Source: an uncultured archaeon (GTDB lineage: Archaea; Halobacteriota; Methanosarcinia; Methanosarcinales; Methanoperedenaceae). Taken from it: DNA of 64,000 bases. Below, piece by piece: positions 25,310-36,025 of the stretch. The translations under genes and the position numbers were made by a program. The stretch's first letter is position 1, and every line of letters starts with the position of its first letter. Where the stretch lies: assembly GCA_902386205.1 (NCBI GenBank), contig CABMIH010000075.1, positions 25,579 to 89,578 of the forward strand, in the 5' to 3' direction. Below the pieces are notes generated by a model, which searched no databases, was not told where the DNA came from, and saw only the letters and a program-made list of their open reading frames with translations.

Positions 25310-25959
25310 TATACTCCCTCTGTCCTGGAGGTTTCATATTTGCCTGTTTCAGGGGCTTCGTCCTTCTTTTTCTTCTTTGGCTTTGATTTCTCTTCTGCGC
25401 CCTCTTTCGTCTTGCCTGTCCTGGCCTCTTCAAGCCACTCGAGTTTGCCCAGGGCGTGCTGGCGCATGGTGAGACCGATCTTGCTATCCCTTGGTTCGCG
25501 CTCGTTAAGGCTCACTGCAACTATCCTTGCCCTTACACGGTCTCCAACCGTTATCGCACGACCAGATTCTTTGGTTATGAGACGGGAGTTTTTCTCATCG
25601 TAGCTCACGAATTCATCTGTCATCTGGCTGACATGCACGAGCCCGTCAAGTGGACCTATACCAACAAATATGCCGAACTCAACAACCTCTAAAACGCTGC
25701 CCTCAATGATCTCCTGCATTTCAGGCATGAAAGTCAATGCATCGAAAACCGCATCGTAATATACTCCTGCGTCTCCTGCAAGAATATGCCCCTCGCCTAC
25801 TTCTATGACATCCTTTATCGCGACCATAGCTCCGATCTTCTTGTCCACGAGTCCCTCAAGTTTATCCCGCAGGGCAACCTTGACCGCTTCCTCCACGGGT
25901 TCACCGAGTAATTCTGGTGCAATTCTCACCGTATCTGCCAATCTCATTTTTCTATACAT
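25309..25959 (-). CDS. rpoE: RNA polymerase subunit E (Rpb7 homologue)
   Basis: A 216-residue RpoE starting MYRKMRLADTVRIAPEL with an N-terminal RNP-like domain and a C-terminal S1 domain (VEFGIFVGIGPLDGLVHVSQ). With subunit F it forms the polymerase stalk. The last 40 residues are a lysine/glutamate-rich tail that goes beyond the usual core. Confidence 0.94.
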   Translation of the reverse strand: MYRKMRLADTVRIAPELLGEPVEEAVKVALRDKLEGLVDKKIGAMVAIKDVIEVGEGHILAGDAGVYYDAVFDALTFMPEMQEIIEGSVLEVVEFGIFVGIGPLDGLVHVSQMTDEFVSYDEKNSRLITKESGRAITVGDRVRARIVAVSLNEREPRDSKIGLTMRQHALGKLEWLEEARTGKTKEGAEEKSKPKKKKKDEAPETGKYETSRTEGV

Positions 25960-25982
25960 CTAAATCCTCTTAATAAAAGATA

Positions 25983-26351
25983 TTAAATACTTAAACGAGT
26001 CTTTTCCCGAAGGTGTATTATAGTAACTCCCTTACTACATAACCTTTTCTTTAATTCGATATCATTGGTGAGACAGGCTGCTTCCTTATCAATAGCCATT
26101 TCTGCGATAATATCATCTGCACATCCCTCTTTTTCAATAATGGTACACCTTTCAAGCAGTGATAATGCGATTTTTGCCGCCACCTTGTCTTTACCATGCC
26201 CCTGTGAAGATATTTTTTCAAGCTCCCTGACTGATGCCCTGGGAATGATGCACGAATCAAAACCCAGTCTCTTCAATTCTGAAAAAATATCCACACCGAA
26301 CTGGCCCGGGATCATCAATCCATTGGTGTCAATAATGACTTTCCTTGTCAT
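25983..26351 (-). CDS. PIN-domain protein, Fcf1-like (30S processing)
   Basis: A 122-residue protein with a PIN fold: [33 protein letters not shown], and [13 protein letters not shown]. Archaeal homologues next to aIF2-gamma and RpoE resemble the eukaryotic Fcf1/Utp24 endonuclease of pre-rRNA processing. It overlaps aIF2-gamma by 4 nt. Confidence 0.82.
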   Translation of the reverse strand: MTRKVIIDTNGLMIPGQFGVDIFSELKRLGFDSCIIPRASVRELEKISSQGHGKDKVAAKIALSLLERCTIIEKEGCADDIIAEMAIDKEAACLTNDIELKKRLCSKGVTIIHLREKTRLSI

Positions 26352-27589
26352 TTAAACTCTTTCAATATACCTGAACCGATGAGCCTCCAGCGTGCTCCGA
26401 CACGGCGGCTGATGGCTATTGGGGCGCCTTTGTCCGCGCATACTGGCCTTTTAAGCTTGACCTCTGCATCATTGGGTCTTGCGCTTGTGACGACACCGAT
26501 AGTTGTTGCAGTTCCCAGATTCAGCATCAGGGGTTCATTTGAACGTATCGGATCCACATTGGATTCATCGCTCACCCCGACCACGCGCGGAAGCAATTTG
26601 GTCTCCATGATAAAACCGTCAATGGTAGGAGGGATCGATCCCGGGATACCGGCGACCTGGCCCACAAGGGCATCGCTCTTTGTAAGAAAGGGATCAAGTT
26701 TTGTACCCACACCTATGAGACCGCCCGGAGTTGCCTCTTCGATCTCTTCATTTCCAGAAAAAATCTTTGTAATAACTGTTTTAATAGGATGCCACTTAAC
26801 TGTCCCGCCGGCCTCGACTTTTCTTCCGGGGCGAAGTTCTATCTCATTCCCTGGGCGCAGTCGCCCGCAATTTAAAGAACCGCCTATTACGCCGCCCATA
26901 AGTTGGTCTGGCGTTGCCCCGGGCTTGTTCACGTCAAAGGATCGCGCGACGAACATCAAAGGCGGTTTATCCAGGTCATGAGCAGGAGTAGGGATATATT
27001 TCTCAATAGCTTCAATGACAAGGTCAATATTGGTATTCTGCTGGGCTGATACAGGGATGATAGGAGCATTCTCAGCCACTGTCCCTTTCACAAAAGCAAT
27101 TATTTGCTTGTAATTCTCTATGACCTTATCCCGTGGCACGAGGTCTATCTTATTCTGGATTATCACGATGTTTTTTATCCCGATGATATTCAGGGCCATA
27201 AGATGCTCTTTTGTCTGCGGCTGGGGGCACTGTTCATTTGCGGCTATGACAAGGAGTGCGCCATCCATCAGCGCCGCTCCCGATAACATGGTCGCCATCA
27301 GCGTTTCATGGCCAGGGGAATCAACAAAAGAGATGGGACGCAGTACCTGCGTTTTCGCCCCGCATTTTTCGCATACGTCCTTAGTCGTATATGCCTCGGG
27401 TTCGGAGCAATTCGGGCATTTCTTTAGCACAACGTCCGCATAGCCGAGCCTGATAGATATTCCCCGTTTTATCTCTTCGCTATGCCTGTCTGTCCAGACG
27501 CCGGAAAGTGCCCTGACCAGCGTGGTCTTGCCATGATCAACATGTCCTACGATGCCTATATTAACAACAGATTGCAATGAAACCTCCAA
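26348..27589 (-). CDS. eif2g: Translation initiation factor 2 subunit gamma
   Basis: A 413-residue GTPase. G1 is [20 protein letters not shown], the zinc knuckle is [10 protein letters not shown] with CEKCG, G3 is [11 protein letters not shown], and G4 is QNKIDLV. Elongation-factor beta-barrel domains follow. It delivers initiator tRNA with alpha and beta subunits, which are not encoded here. Confidence 0.96.
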   Translation of the reverse strand: MEVSLQSVVNIGIVGHVDHGKTTLVRALSGVWTDRHSEEIKRGISIRLGYADVVLKKCPNCSEPEAYTTKDVCEKCGAKTQVLRPISFVDSPGHETLMATMLSGAALMDGALLVIAANEQCPQPQTKEHLMALNIIGIKNIVIIQNKIDLVPRDKVIENYKQIIAFVKGTVAENAPIIPVSAQQNTNIDLVIEAIEKYIPTPAHDLDKPPLMFVARSFDVNKPGATPDQLMGGVIGGSLNCGRLRPGNEIELRPGRKVEAGGTVKWHPIKTVITKIFSGNEEIEEATPGGLIGVGTKLDPFLTKSDALVGQVAGIPGSIPPTIDGFIMETKLLPRVVGVSDESNVDPIRSNEPLMLNLGTATTIGVVTSARPNDAEVKLKRPVCADKGAPIAISRRVGARWRLIGSGILKEFK

Positions 27590-27693
27590 TAGAAATATGC
27601 TTTACATTAGACTCCTTGTATTTAACGGCTTTTACAATCAGGGCTGAAGATGGTTGTAAAAAAGAGAAAAAAGAATGTCAGGAAGAGATACGG

Positions 27694-28452
27694 CTATTCA
27701 CTCTTCTCGGCTTCGTGCTCCCCGGATTCCGATGGCACCGCCTTGCCGCTCATCTTATTGTAGCCCCTGGCAAGATTGGTGTTGACGTGCACCACGCCTT
27801 CATTGAGGTGTTTGAACACATAGTCCTCGGTTATCACTGGTAAAGCGTCCGCTGCCGACTGGTTGTTAACGATCATTCCAAGGGGTACGTACCTCCCGTC
27901 CGGAATGGTCACGCCAACGATCTTTGCGCCAGGTTCGAGCACCACATTGCTCCCTACTTTTGACTTGAATACAAAAGCCTGCATGCCCACAAAGGTATCA
28001 TCTCCTATGCTTGCAGGGCCGTGCACCTGGGACTGGTGGGCAAGGGAGACACGTTCTCCGATATACACAGCGTATTTCTTACCATCGACCTCTACCAGGT
28101 TCCCCTCGACAGGTTTACCTTCTTCGTCCCGCGTCTCAAGGGCATGGATCGCTACACCATCCTGGACATTTGAATCGCTGCCGATATGTATGGGTGCGCC
28201 TTCATCGCCCCTGACAGCAGCCTGCGGTGAGACCATCACGTTCTTGCCCACATACACATCCCCGATGACTGATGCCTGGGGATGGATGTAGGCCGATAGC
28301 TCGATACCAGGCATTTTATTTTCCTCGTTCCAGGGGGTTATCGGGCTTGCGCCGGTGTTCGGTTTGTTATATATCGTTTCTACCCGGTCAACGCAACCGG
28401 TTACCAGCAAAGCTGCCAGTACTAAAAGTACAGTTATTTTCATAGGGGTCAT
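27694..28452 (-). CDS. cam: Gamma-class carbonic anhydrase Cam, lipoprotein-type signal
   Basis: A 252-residue secreted enzyme. A signal peptide with a lipobox-like LVTGC precedes the left-handed beta-helix. RGDEGAPIHIGSDSNVQDGV and VSLAHQSQVHGPASIGDD bear the catalytic Arg, Asp, Gln and the zinc-binding His residues of Methanosarcina Cam, including an acidic loop GLU segment (IHALETRDEEGKP). It would convert CO2 and bicarbonate outside the cell. The ATG at 28443 is an alternative start. In Methanosarcina the homologue supports acetate growth; a role in export or supply of CO2 here is inferred. Confidence 0.92.
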   Translation of the reverse strand: MTPMKITVLLVLAALLVTGCVDRVETIYNKPNTGASPITPWNEENKMPGIELSAYIHPQASVIGDVYVGKNVMVSPQAAVRGDEGAPIHIGSDSNVQDGVAIHALETRDEEGKPVEGNLVEVDGKKYAVYIGERVSLAHQSQVHGPASIGDDTFVGMQAFVFKSKVGSNVVLEPGAKIVGVTIPDGRYVPLGMIVNNQSAADALPVITEDYVFKHLNEGVVHVNTNLARGYNKMSGKAVPSESGEHEAEKSE

Positions 28453-28532
28453 TCTAATAAATACCACCAGAGGAGGGGGAATATACTTTTGGTATTTAAG
28501 TTTTTTTAAATCTTCCTGATAAAAAAAGACCA

Positions 28533-29213
28533 TCAGTGTTTCAGGCGTTCAAGCAACGGGTCTTTCGTGCCCGCAAGGTCAAAAGCCCTCTTGCGCCTGA
28601 GACACGATTCACATACCATGCACGGCTTTTCTTTGCCCTCGTAGCATGACCACGACCACTCAAGAGGTGCATCTATCTCAAGCCCTCTTTTTACTATTTC
28701 GGCCTTATCCAAGGAAATAAGGGGGGTGTAAACCACGGGATGTTTGAGAGTACCGAATTTTAGCATGTCATTGAATTTCTCAACGAATTCGGGCGTATTG
28801 TCCGGGAATGTTGCCGCTTCCTCTGCATCAAACCCCGTAACGATCAGGTCGAATCCATAATTTTCAGCAAGAGCCGCTCCTATTGAGAGAAAGACAACAT
28901 TGCGCGCGGGTACCCAGACCTGTTCGGCTGTCTTCCGGGTGATCTCTATCTCATCCAGTTCATTTCCGGATATCCTGGGAAGTTCCCCTCCGCCTGTCAG
29001 TGCTCCGTGAAATATCCTGTACCACGGAAGGTCAATGATAATATGGCCCACATGGAAGTGCTCGCAGATAGTTTTTGAGAACGCGAGTTCTTTTTCCCTG
29101 GCCCTCTGGCCGTAGTCAAAGGTCACGCACAGCACTTCATCGCACCTGTTGTACGCGTCTTTGAACGCTACTGTGGAATCAAGGCCTGAGGAGAGGAGGA
29201 CGATGGATTTCAT
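28533..29213 (-). CDS. queC: 7-cyano-7-deazaguanine synthase QueC
   Basis: A 226-residue ATP pyrophosphatase-type enzyme: SIVLLSSGLDSTVAFKDAYN with the SGGLDS-like loop, VWVPARNVVFLSIGAALAEN, and the zinc site CYEGKEKPCMVCESCLRRKR. It makes preQ0, precursor of archaeosine in archaeal tRNA. The start ATG at 29213 is preferred over 29225. It is 80 bases upstream of cam on the same strand, but a shared role is not expected. Confidence 0.9.
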   Translation of the reverse strand: MKSIVLLSSGLDSTVAFKDAYNRCDEVLCVTFDYGQRAREKELAFSKTICEHFHVGHIIIDLPWYRIFHGALTGGGELPRISGNELDEIEITRKTAEQVWVPARNVVFLSIGAALAENYGFDLIVTGFDAEEAATFPDNTPEFVEKFNDMLKFGTLKHPVVYTPLISLDKAEIVKRGLEIDAPLEWSWSCYEGKEKPCMVCESCLRRKRAFDLAGTKDPLLERLKH

Positions 29214-29352
29214 ATAATGAATCATTGTTTGAATGATATTATAAATCCTTGGGATGCAATGAATTTAAAGAAACGAAGAGGTAATATATGGAAGCAGATA
29301 TGACCAAGTTGGGTGAAACCTGAACATCGATAAACCGACAACCTGATAAAGA

Positions 29353-30081
29353 ATGATACATATGAAAACTGAATACGATGAAAATTATAATATAAACAGG
29401 ATGGGATTTTACTCGTCAATTTTTTTGACTGTAATAACTTTGATCACATTCGGATTTGCAATAACAGCTATACCAATATCAGGGATAAATTGTCCTGATT
29501 GTTTAGAATATCCTTATCTGGATACTCTCTCTCAATTCCCCGGGGATTATCTCTGGATGTTTCCTGCAACTCTACTAATTCTGACTTATTTGATTTTTAT
29601 TGTATCTGTTCATTCCTTTGCATCGAGAAAAAACAAAATATTCAGTCGCATAAGTTTAGCTTTTGCTATAATTTCCTCTGTTGTTTTATTATCATGTTAT
29701 TTTATTCAATTTTCTGTAATTCCAGCAAGCTTAATGAATGGTGAAACTGAAGGTATCGCATTATTAACGCAATACAATCCTCATGGGGTGTTTATTGCTT
29801 TAGAAGAGTTGGGATACCTTATGATGAGTTTTTCATTTCTATTTATTGCTCCCGTGTTTACAAACAATAACCGTGTTGAAAATTCTATTCGATGGATTTT
29901 TATCATTGCATTTATTTTGGCAACTATTGCGTTTGCTTTTGTTACTATTAAACATGGGATTGTAAGGAAAGACCGTTTTGAAATTATGGTGATTTTAATT
30001 AACTGGTTAGTATTAATGACCAATGGAATATTGACGAGTATAGTTTTTAAAAGAGCATTGAAACAAATTAAAAGCGAGTAA
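29353..30081 (+). CDS. Uncharacterised membrane protein (six hydrophobic segments)
   Basis: A 242-residue protein with about six membrane spans (near 17-40, 68-88, 100-122, 145-170, 180-200, 210-235). It contains a lumenal/external loop with a Cys pair (INCPDCLEYPYLDTL). It resembles DUF998-type proteins in topology, but I cannot assign a family. The gene is markedly AT-rich against queC and hisD on either side, consistent with transfer. Confidence 0.55.
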   Translation: MIHMKTEYDENYNINRMGFYSSIFLTVITLITFGFAITAIPISGINCPDCLEYPYLDTLSQFPGDYLWMFPATLLILTYLIFIVSVHSFASRKNKIFSRISLAFAIISSVVLLSCYFIQFSVIPASLMNGETEGIALLTQYNPHGVFIALEELGYLMMSFSFLFIAPVFTNNNRVENSIRWIFIIAFILATIAFAFVTIKHGIVRKDRFEIMVILINWLVLMTNGILTSIVFKRALKQIKSE

Positions 30082-30144
30082 GATTGATATAAAATAGGTA
30101 GCACCCAACAACGTGTATAAAACATATTTTTCGCTGCTTCCCAT

Positions 30145-31404
30145 TCATCTTCTCCTTATCCTCACAGCATCCGCATGGGCAAAAAGCCCTTCAGCCTCTG
30201 CAAGACCCATGATCGTCCCGCCTATGCTTAGAAGCCCTTTCTTTTCTATTACCTGCACGCTCGATTTTATCACGAAATGGTCGGTATTCAAACCTGAGAA
30301 CATCCTTGCATACCCTGCTGTCGGAAGCACATGGTTCGTGCCAGATGCATAATCCCCAGCTGATACTGGCGCGTAAGAACCGATGAATATGGAACCAGCG
30401 TGCTGTATCCTGCCAAGGATATTTTCCTCTGTCATTATCTCAAGATGCTCAGGCGCGAACTTATTTGAGAAAGCGATGCATTCATCAAGTGTGCCTGTAA
30501 GTATGGCTGCATTATCAAGCGATTTCCTGATGATCTCTTCTCTTGGCGCTTTTTGAGCCTGTGTCTCTATCTCGCTCTTGACTTTTTCTGCAAGTTCCAC
30601 AGATGGCGTGACAAGTATCGAAACCGCATTCGGGTCATGTTCTGCCTGTGCCACCATATCAGATGCGATAAAATCAGCCCTCGCCGAATCATCCGCAATT
30701 ATCAGTACCTCGCTTGGGCCCGCCGGGAAATCGATGGCCGTTCCGCATGCCATCTTTGCAGCCGTGACATATACGTTGCCAGGTCCCACTATCTTATCCA
30801 CCTTCGGGATAGTTTCTGTTCCATAAGCCATACCCGCTATCGCCTGGACGCCCCCAACGCGAAATACCCTGTCCGCGCGGGCTATATGCGCCGCGGCAAG
30901 CGTCAGCAGGTTTACCGCCCCGTCAGGCCCCGGAGGGGTGCATACGATAACCTCTCTCACGCCTGCCACCTTTGCAGGGATTACTGTCATCAATGCCGTG
31001 CTCGGATACGATGCCCTGCCGCCCGGGACATAAGCGCCCACGGCTCCCAATGGTGTAATGCGCTGTCCCAGCCTTATGCCGGGCGCAAATTCCCTCATCC
31101 AGTCTTTCGGGATGTGCGCCTCGTGGAATGCGCGGATATTTTCTGCCGCCTTTTTCAGGTGTGAAAGAAGAACTTTATCAAGTGAGAACACAGCCTCATG
31201 GATTTCCTTATGCGTAACTTCAATATCACTGATGTCTGCCTTATCGAACTGCTTCGTATATTTCCGAAGGGACAGATCGCCATTTTCCTTTACATCATCC
31301 AGTATGGAGATGACAGGCGCCATCACGTCCTGAAGTCCTGTTCCCCGGTCAAGCAACCTTCGTGTCTCATCTTTTGAAAGTTCGGAAATGGGTTTGGTTA
31401 ACAT
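30145..31404 (-). CDS. hisD: Histidinol dehydrogenase
   Basis: A 419-residue HisD that oxidises histidinol to histidine in two steps. It has [68 protein letters not shown] and the late [20 protein letters not shown] motif with a zinc-binding His. It reads from an ATG at 31404; a GTTATAAAC stretch near 31440 may be its TATA box. No other his gene is nearby. Confidence 0.95.
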   Translation of the reverse strand: MLTKPISELSKDETRRLLDRGTGLQDVMAPVISILDDVKENGDLSLRKYTKQFDKADISDIEVTHKEIHEAVFSLDKVLLSHLKKAAENIRAFHEAHIPKDWMREFAPGIRLGQRITPLGAVGAYVPGGRASYPSTALMTVIPAKVAGVREVIVCTPPGPDGAVNLLTLAAAHIARADRVFRVGGVQAIAGMAYGTETIPKVDKIVGPGNVYVTAAKMACGTAIDFPAGPSEVLIIADDSARADFIASDMVAQAEHDPNAVSILVTPSVELAEKVKSEIETQAQKAPREEIIRKSLDNAAILTGTLDECIAFSNKFAPEHLEIMTEENILGRIQHAGSIFIGSYAPVSAGDYASGTNHVLPTAGYARMFSGLNTDHFVIKSSVQVIEKKGLLSIGGTIMGLAEAEGLFAHADAVRIRRR

Positions 31405-31488
31405 TACATGCTGGTTTCAGGGCGGAATAAGATAAAGATTGTTATAAACAGGTTTATTTTAATACTCATCTGTCTTATCTAACATATC

Positions 31489-33300
31489 ATGTCCTCGATC
31501 ATAGACCCGATTTATGGTCACGTCAGGATAAGCGGGCTTGAGCAGCTTATTATAAATACTCCACAAATGGCGCGCCTGCGCCGGGTTCAGCAACTGGGTC
31601 TTGCCGACCTTGCCTTTCCGGGTGCGAACCATACCCGTTTCGAACACAGCGTGGGGACGCTTTTTATAGCAGATAAAATTGCCAGGGCCCTGGCCCTTAG
31701 CGAAGAAGAGATCGTAAAAGTCAGATTGGCCGGCCTTCTTCATGATATCGGCCACTGCGCCTTTTCGCACGTTGTGGAAAGCGTCCTGAAACGCAATCCC
31801 GGGTTCCAGCCAGTGCTCAATGGTAAGAAATTCATTCGCCATGAGATGTTCACAAGGCACGTCGTATCTAATTCTTTCCATACAAGGCCGGAAATTGCAG
31901 CAAATGCAGAATTATTCGAAAAGCCGGAGTCTTTCTTCCTGGAGATAGCAAAAATGGCTACAGGTGATCAGAACGGTGTTCCAAAACCCTATCTTGCCCA
32001 GATAATATCGGATGACATCGACGCTGACAGGATCGATTTCCTGCTTCGCGACTCATACCATACAGGCGTCGAGCTTGGCCTGGTCGATGTTGACCAGATA
32101 GTAGGCAGCCTGTCCATAAACAATGGCAGGATAGTGCTGGGTGGTTCCCTGAGTTACGATGAGGACATGGCCCTCACAGCGGCAGAATCAATGCTTATCG
32201 CAAGGGCCCACCATTATTCGGCAATAATCCATAATCCCAAAACCCAGGGCGCAAGGGTAATGCTGTTGCACGCCCTTGAGAATGCACTTTCGAATCTTGA
32301 AGCAGCGGGCAAAGACGTAAGAGCACAGGTCCTTGATTTTTTTATTTCATATAATGACGGTGATCTTTTAAATTTCATCGAGACTTATGGGAACAAAGAT
32401 GCCAAAAAATTAATAATGAACATACGCAGTGGCGCTATTTGCACCGCCACGGCGCGTTTCACGGCAAGGAACCTGAATCCAAGAACACGAATGGCCCTAT
32501 CTACGATCGCAAGGAACGGTGTTGCAAAGAAGACATTTGAATATGAACTTTCAAAGCGCCTTGGAAAAAAATACGGGGTATCGGTTCTCGTTGACCTTGA
32601 CGTTGCAGGCGGTATCCCGAAAAGCACAAGGGTTAAAATAGGAGATGATGAGGGATTTTTTTATGACGAATCCGCGCTTGCGAATGGTCTTGTAAGGGCG
32701 ATCTCCCGCCAGATATCGCTATGCGTATTCGGGAGACCCGATGACAATAAATTGCTCTCCCAGGCATCACATGATTTCCTGCTCGACATTGAAAACCTAT
32801 CGCCCAGACTTTTGCACTTTATAAGGAGTGATGATAACCTGCCTATAGAGGGGCTTCTCCTGGTTTTTTACAGCGCTCACAGGATGTTCAGGAAGGAAGC
32901 AGACGGAAGGATCACTATGCCAAGACTGCGCAATATCGCAAAGATATACCGGCTTGTGGGGGAACTGGGCGGGATCGAGCGGCTGCGTAATTTATTTGAT
33001 TATAAATTCCACGACCGCTATGGTTTTCCCTACAGCGACAGGCTTTTTGAGGACATACAACTCCTGGTAGCAATGGGAATGGTGGATGAGGACCTGCGGT
33101 ATTTTGAAAAGAACGGAAGGTGGAAACAGAGATACGAGTATGTCCTGACCAGTAACGGTCTTGGATACGCGGAAATGATATCTCCTGCATACCAGAATGA
33201 ATTAAAAATCATCGATGAGTATTTGAGCGTTAACAAGCATTCAATTCCGAGGGATTACGTCACTGTCGCCGAAAGAAGATATAAAAAACAAATAAGATGA
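31489..33300 (+). CDS. HD-superfamily phosphohydrolase (dNTPase/SAMHD1-like), large form
   Basis: A 603-residue protein. The catalytic HD core is seen as TRFEHSVGTLFIADKIARAL (His53), GLLHDIGHCAFSH (His85-Asp86) and SDDIDADRIDFLLRDSYHTG. This pattern matches COG1078 proteins and SAMHD1-like triphosphohydrolases. The C-terminal 250 residues are not recognised and may hold a regulatory domain. The second HD protein of this window (53.4-54.6 kb) shares the core motifs but is 180 residues shorter. Substrate unproven; deoxynucleotide triphosphates are plausible. Confidence 0.82.
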   Translation: MSSIIDPIYGHVRISGLEQLIINTPQMARLRRVQQLGLADLAFPGANHTRFEHSVGTLFIADKIARALALSEEEIVKVRLAGLLHDIGHCAFSHVVESVLKRNPGFQPVLNGKKFIRHEMFTRHVVSNSFHTRPEIAANAELFEKPESFFLEIAKMATGDQNGVPKPYLAQIISDDIDADRIDFLLRDSYHTGVELGLVDVDQIVGSLSINNGRIVLGGSLSYDEDMALTAAESMLIARAHHYSAIIHNPKTQGARVMLLHALENALSNLEAAGKDVRAQVLDFFISYNDGDLLNFIETYGNKDAKKLIMNIRSGAICTATARFTARNLNPRTRMALSTIARNGVAKKTFEYELSKRLGKKYGVSVLVDLDVAGGIPKSTRVKIGDDEGFFYDESALANGLVRAISRQISLCVFGRPDDNKLLSQASHDFLLDIENLSPRLLHFIRSDDNLPIEGLLLVFYSAHRMFRKEADGRITMPRLRNIAKIYRLVGELGGIERLRNLFDYKFHDRYGFPYSDRLFEDIQLLVAMGMVDEDLRYFEKNGRWKQRYEYVLTSNGLGYAEMISPAYQNELKIIDEYLSVNKHSIPRDYVTVAERRYKKQIR

Positions 33301-33341
33301 TTTTATATACAATAAAAAAAATCAGGGATATCCGTGGAAAA

Positions 33342-33443
33342 ATGAATATTGAAAAAGATGATGTTATTATTGTTTTACTAATTATTATTCTTTTGTTGAT
33401 TGTAATTGGTTTTTTCAGGTTATTCTATACAGTACCAAGATGA
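33342..33443 (+). CDS. Possible 33-residue single-span membrane peptide
   Basis: ATG 33342 to TGA 33443 encodes an acidic start (MNIEKDD), one strongly hydrophobic segment of about 18 Val/Ile/Leu residues, and a short basic end (RLFYTVPR). The layout is that of a small integral membrane protein. There is only a weak GTGG-type upstream site and AT-rich DNA favours hydrophobic chance peptides, so it may be spurious. Confidence 0.3.
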   Translation: MNIEKDDVIIVLLIIILLLIVIGFFRLFYTVPR

Positions 33444-33485
33444 AATCCATATCGCTTGATTGAATCGCACTCTTAGATTCTTTAC

Positions 33486-34757
33486 TTATAGTTCTTTCCA
33501 GGGCTTTACAATGAGCAGCGGCCCGTCTTTTCCGGTTATAATTACCTTTGTTTTAGGCTCTATCTTCTCATCTGACCGTGCCTGCCAGTACTCGCCCTGG
33601 TATCTTACATAGCCCGTGCCATCCGGAGTTATTGCATCGATTGTCTCGGCAATATCTCCCACGATGTCACCTATCATCGGTTTTTTCAGGCGTATCTCCA
33701 TCATTTTATAGATCGCAAATGCGAGAAATACTCCGAGAACAATAGCCGGGGCGATAAGGCTTATCAGCATGGTAGTCTGGTACTCAGGGGAATACAGGCC
33801 GGGATAACCCAACGGTACAAGCAATACACTCCCCAGGATAATACATGCAATTCCTGCTACACCGATAAGCCCGAAGGCAGAAACGTGCAGTTCGAATAAT
33901 ATTAATGCCATGCCAAGCCCGATCAGGAACAGTGCGGCTATATTCACTGAAAAACCCAGCCCCACAAGAGCGAGGCTGATTGAAATAACGCCGAATATCT
34001 CTGCGCCATAACCGGGGCTTGTGAGCCCGAAAACGAGAGAGTAAATGCCCACAAGCAGCAGCAGTGATGCAAGAATTGGATTTGAAAGCAAATTCATAAG
34101 ATTTGATCTTAATGAAGGGGTGTAATAAGTAAAACCTGCATTTTTTGTCCTTAATTCTTTGTCTTTTACCTTCATTCCATCCACCTTTACCAACAGTTCT
34201 TCTATTCCTGGTGAAACGACTTCAATCACATTTGCATCTTTTGCCTGTTCGGCATCCAGATTAAGGTTTTTCGTAATGAATTCCCCCGCTGCGCTAACAT
34301 TCCTTCCATGCTGTTTTGCCTTTTCCTGGGCAAGCGCCACGACCGCATTAACGATCTTTTCTTCCTGGATTGGTTTCATGCCTTCTGCAGTCACTTCTAC
34401 CGGTTGGGCCGAACCTATGATGGTATTCGGGGCCATGGCCGCTATATCGGTGCCTAAAAGTATCAGGGTGCCGGCAGACCATGCGGTAGCGCCCTTGGGA
34501 TACACATAACCGATAACCGGCACAGGGGATGCGTCTATATGATCAAGGATCTTTTTTGTCTCTTCCAGGCCCCCGCCGGGAGTATTAAGAGTGATTATTA
34601 AAGCCTCGGCATTCTCCGTCCTTGCCTTTTCAAGGGCCTCGTAAACAATATCATCGCTTGCAGGCGTTATGGTATCTGTTAACTCCACTACCATGACCTG
34701 CGCTCCTGCAGACTGTATAAATAAGAAAATAATTAAAAAAAAGGACAAAAGCCTCAT
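33486..34757 (-). CDS. NfeD-family membrane serine protease
   Basis: A 423-residue protein. A signal-like segment (1-19), a ClpP/SppA-like domain (IITLNTPGGGLEETKKILDH and GATAWSAGTLILLGTDIAAM with the candidate Ser), then four membrane spans near 220-330, and a C-terminal NfeD OB-like domain (GTGYVRYQGEYWQARSD). NfeD1b proteases cleave stomatin in Pyrococcus. The start overlaps the stomatin gene's stop in an ATGA arrangement. Confidence 0.88.
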   Translation of the reverse strand: MRLLSFFLIIFLFIQSAGAQVMVVELTDTITPASDDIVYEALEKARTENAEALIITLNTPGGGLEETKKILDHIDASPVPVIGYVYPKGATAWSAGTLILLGTDIAAMAPNTIIGSAQPVEVTAEGMKPIQEEKIVNAVVALAQEKAKQHGRNVSAAGEFITKNLNLDAEQAKDANVIEVVSPGIEELLVKVDGMKVKDKELRTKNAGFTYYTPSLRSNLMNLLSNPILASLLLLVGIYSLVFGLTSPGYGAEIFGVISISLALVGLGFSVNIAALFLIGLGMALILFELHVSAFGLIGVAGIACIILGSVLLVPLGYPGLYSPEYQTTMLISLIAPAIVLGVFLAFAIYKMMEIRLKKPMIGDIVGDIAETIDAITPDGTGYVRYQGEYWQARSDEKIEPKTKVIITGKDGPLLIVKPWKEL

Positions 34758-35533
34758 CTGGTTTCAGCCTTCGTAAAAGCTTTTGTCAGGCCTGCGACCG
34801 TGCCTGTTTCCCCGGGCGCGCCTGTCGTAACGACTATCATGTTCTTCTCCCTTGCTATCTCTGCAAGTGTCTGGAGCTCCCTGAGTTTCATGGCGATCGG
34901 GACTTTCTGGTACAGTTCTGCCGCTTCCATCATCTTCTGGCTTGCCTGGAACTCACCGTCTGCAAGTATTATCCTTGACCTGCGTTCCCTCTCGGCCTCT
35001 GCCTGCTTTGCTATTGCCCGCATCATTGACTCGGGTATCGCCACATCGCGTATCGTGACAGCCGATATCTTGACGCCCCATGGCTCGGTGGCCACATCCA
35101 GGACTTCCTGGAGTTTCTTATTCAATTCTTCCCTCTTTGAAAGAAGGCCATCCAGTTCTATCTGGCCAAGGATATCTCGGAGCGTTGTCTGGCCAAGCAT
35201 GCTTGTGGCTATCCTGTAATTCTCAACCTTGGTAATCGCGTATGTAGGGTCAACAACCCGGTAATAAATAACGGCATCAACATCAACGCTCACGTTATCC
35301 CTTGTGATGATGGTCTGCTTTGGCACATCGATCGTGATTACCCTCAGATCCACCTTCATCAGGCTATCCACAATCGGGATTATAAGGAATATACCCGGAC
35401 CTTTTGCCCCGAATAACCTGCCCATCCTGAAAATCACAACGCGTTCGTATTCTCTCACGACCTTGATGGCCTGTGCAAGTATCGCACCTATCAATAACAA
35501 AACAATTATTCCTATTGGAAAAAAATCAACCAT
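34754..35533 (-). CDS. SPFH/stomatin-family membrane protein
   Basis: A 259-residue stomatin homologue. One N-terminal membrane span (FFPIGIIVLLLIGAILAQAI), then the SPFH domain (REYERVVIFRMGRLFGAKGP, VKISAVTIRDVAIPESMMRA) and a coiled C-terminal helix rich in Ala/Glu. The stomatin-NfeD operon is conserved in prokaryotes and serves membrane protein quality control. Confidence 0.9.
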   Translation of the reverse strand: MVDFFPIGIIVLLLIGAILAQAIKVVREYERVVIFRMGRLFGAKGPGIFLIIPIVDSLMKVDLRVITIDVPKQTIITRDNVSVDVDAVIYYRVVDPTYAITKVENYRIATSMLGQTTLRDILGQIELDGLLSKREELNKKLQEVLDVATEPWGVKISAVTIRDVAIPESMMRAIAKQAEAERERRSRIILADGEFQASQKMMEAAELYQKVPIAMKLRELQTLAEIAREKNMIVVTTGAPGETGTVAGLTKAFTKAETR

Positions 35534-35580
35534 TTTTTAACACCCTGTTTGAATTGGCTAACATTCTATAAATAGTTTGG

Positions 35581-35904
35581 TCAGATTTTGATTTTTGGAA
35601 GTGCCAGTTCTTTTATCCTCAAAAGGAAGAAAAAGGCTGCCAGCGTAAGTAATAGGTATAAAGTCTCGATCAATTCAGCTATAACAGGATCCGGGTTTCC
35701 AAAAATCCCGTATTTGTACAATTCCTTAATGGACAAGGCCAGGATACCCATGCCTAAAAGTGCCAGAGGAACCTGGATCTTGAGATCTTTGCTCAGCAAT
35801 TGTTTCCCAAAATCCCTTGCGACAATGATAATCAATATCAGAAGCGATAAGCCGATCGTGGCGTTAAGCAGTTCCAAATACTGCGAGATCATAATCATCG
35901 ACAC
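35581..35904 (-). CDS. Small membrane protein, unknown
   Basis: A 107-residue protein with three hydrophobic segments (about 14-28, 46-60, 77-96). No family recognised. It sits 47 nt upstream of the stomatin gene on the same strand and may belong to that operon. Internal ATG codons at residues 3 and 5 leave the start ambiguous. Confidence 0.5.
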   Translation of the reverse strand: MSMIMISQYLELLNATIGLSLLILIIIVARDFGKQLLSKDLKIQVPLALLGMGILALSIKELYKYGIFGNPDPVIAELIETLYLLLTLAAFFFLLRIKELALPKIKI

Positions 35905-36025
35905 CTGGTTAGATGTTCACATTTCATATGAATATGGAGAGGTGAAGAAGTCATCATAGATAAGCATTTCTACCACAGTTAACTGCTTGAACTGATTCAG
36001 TCATCTAAAATCATCATAAGTTCAT

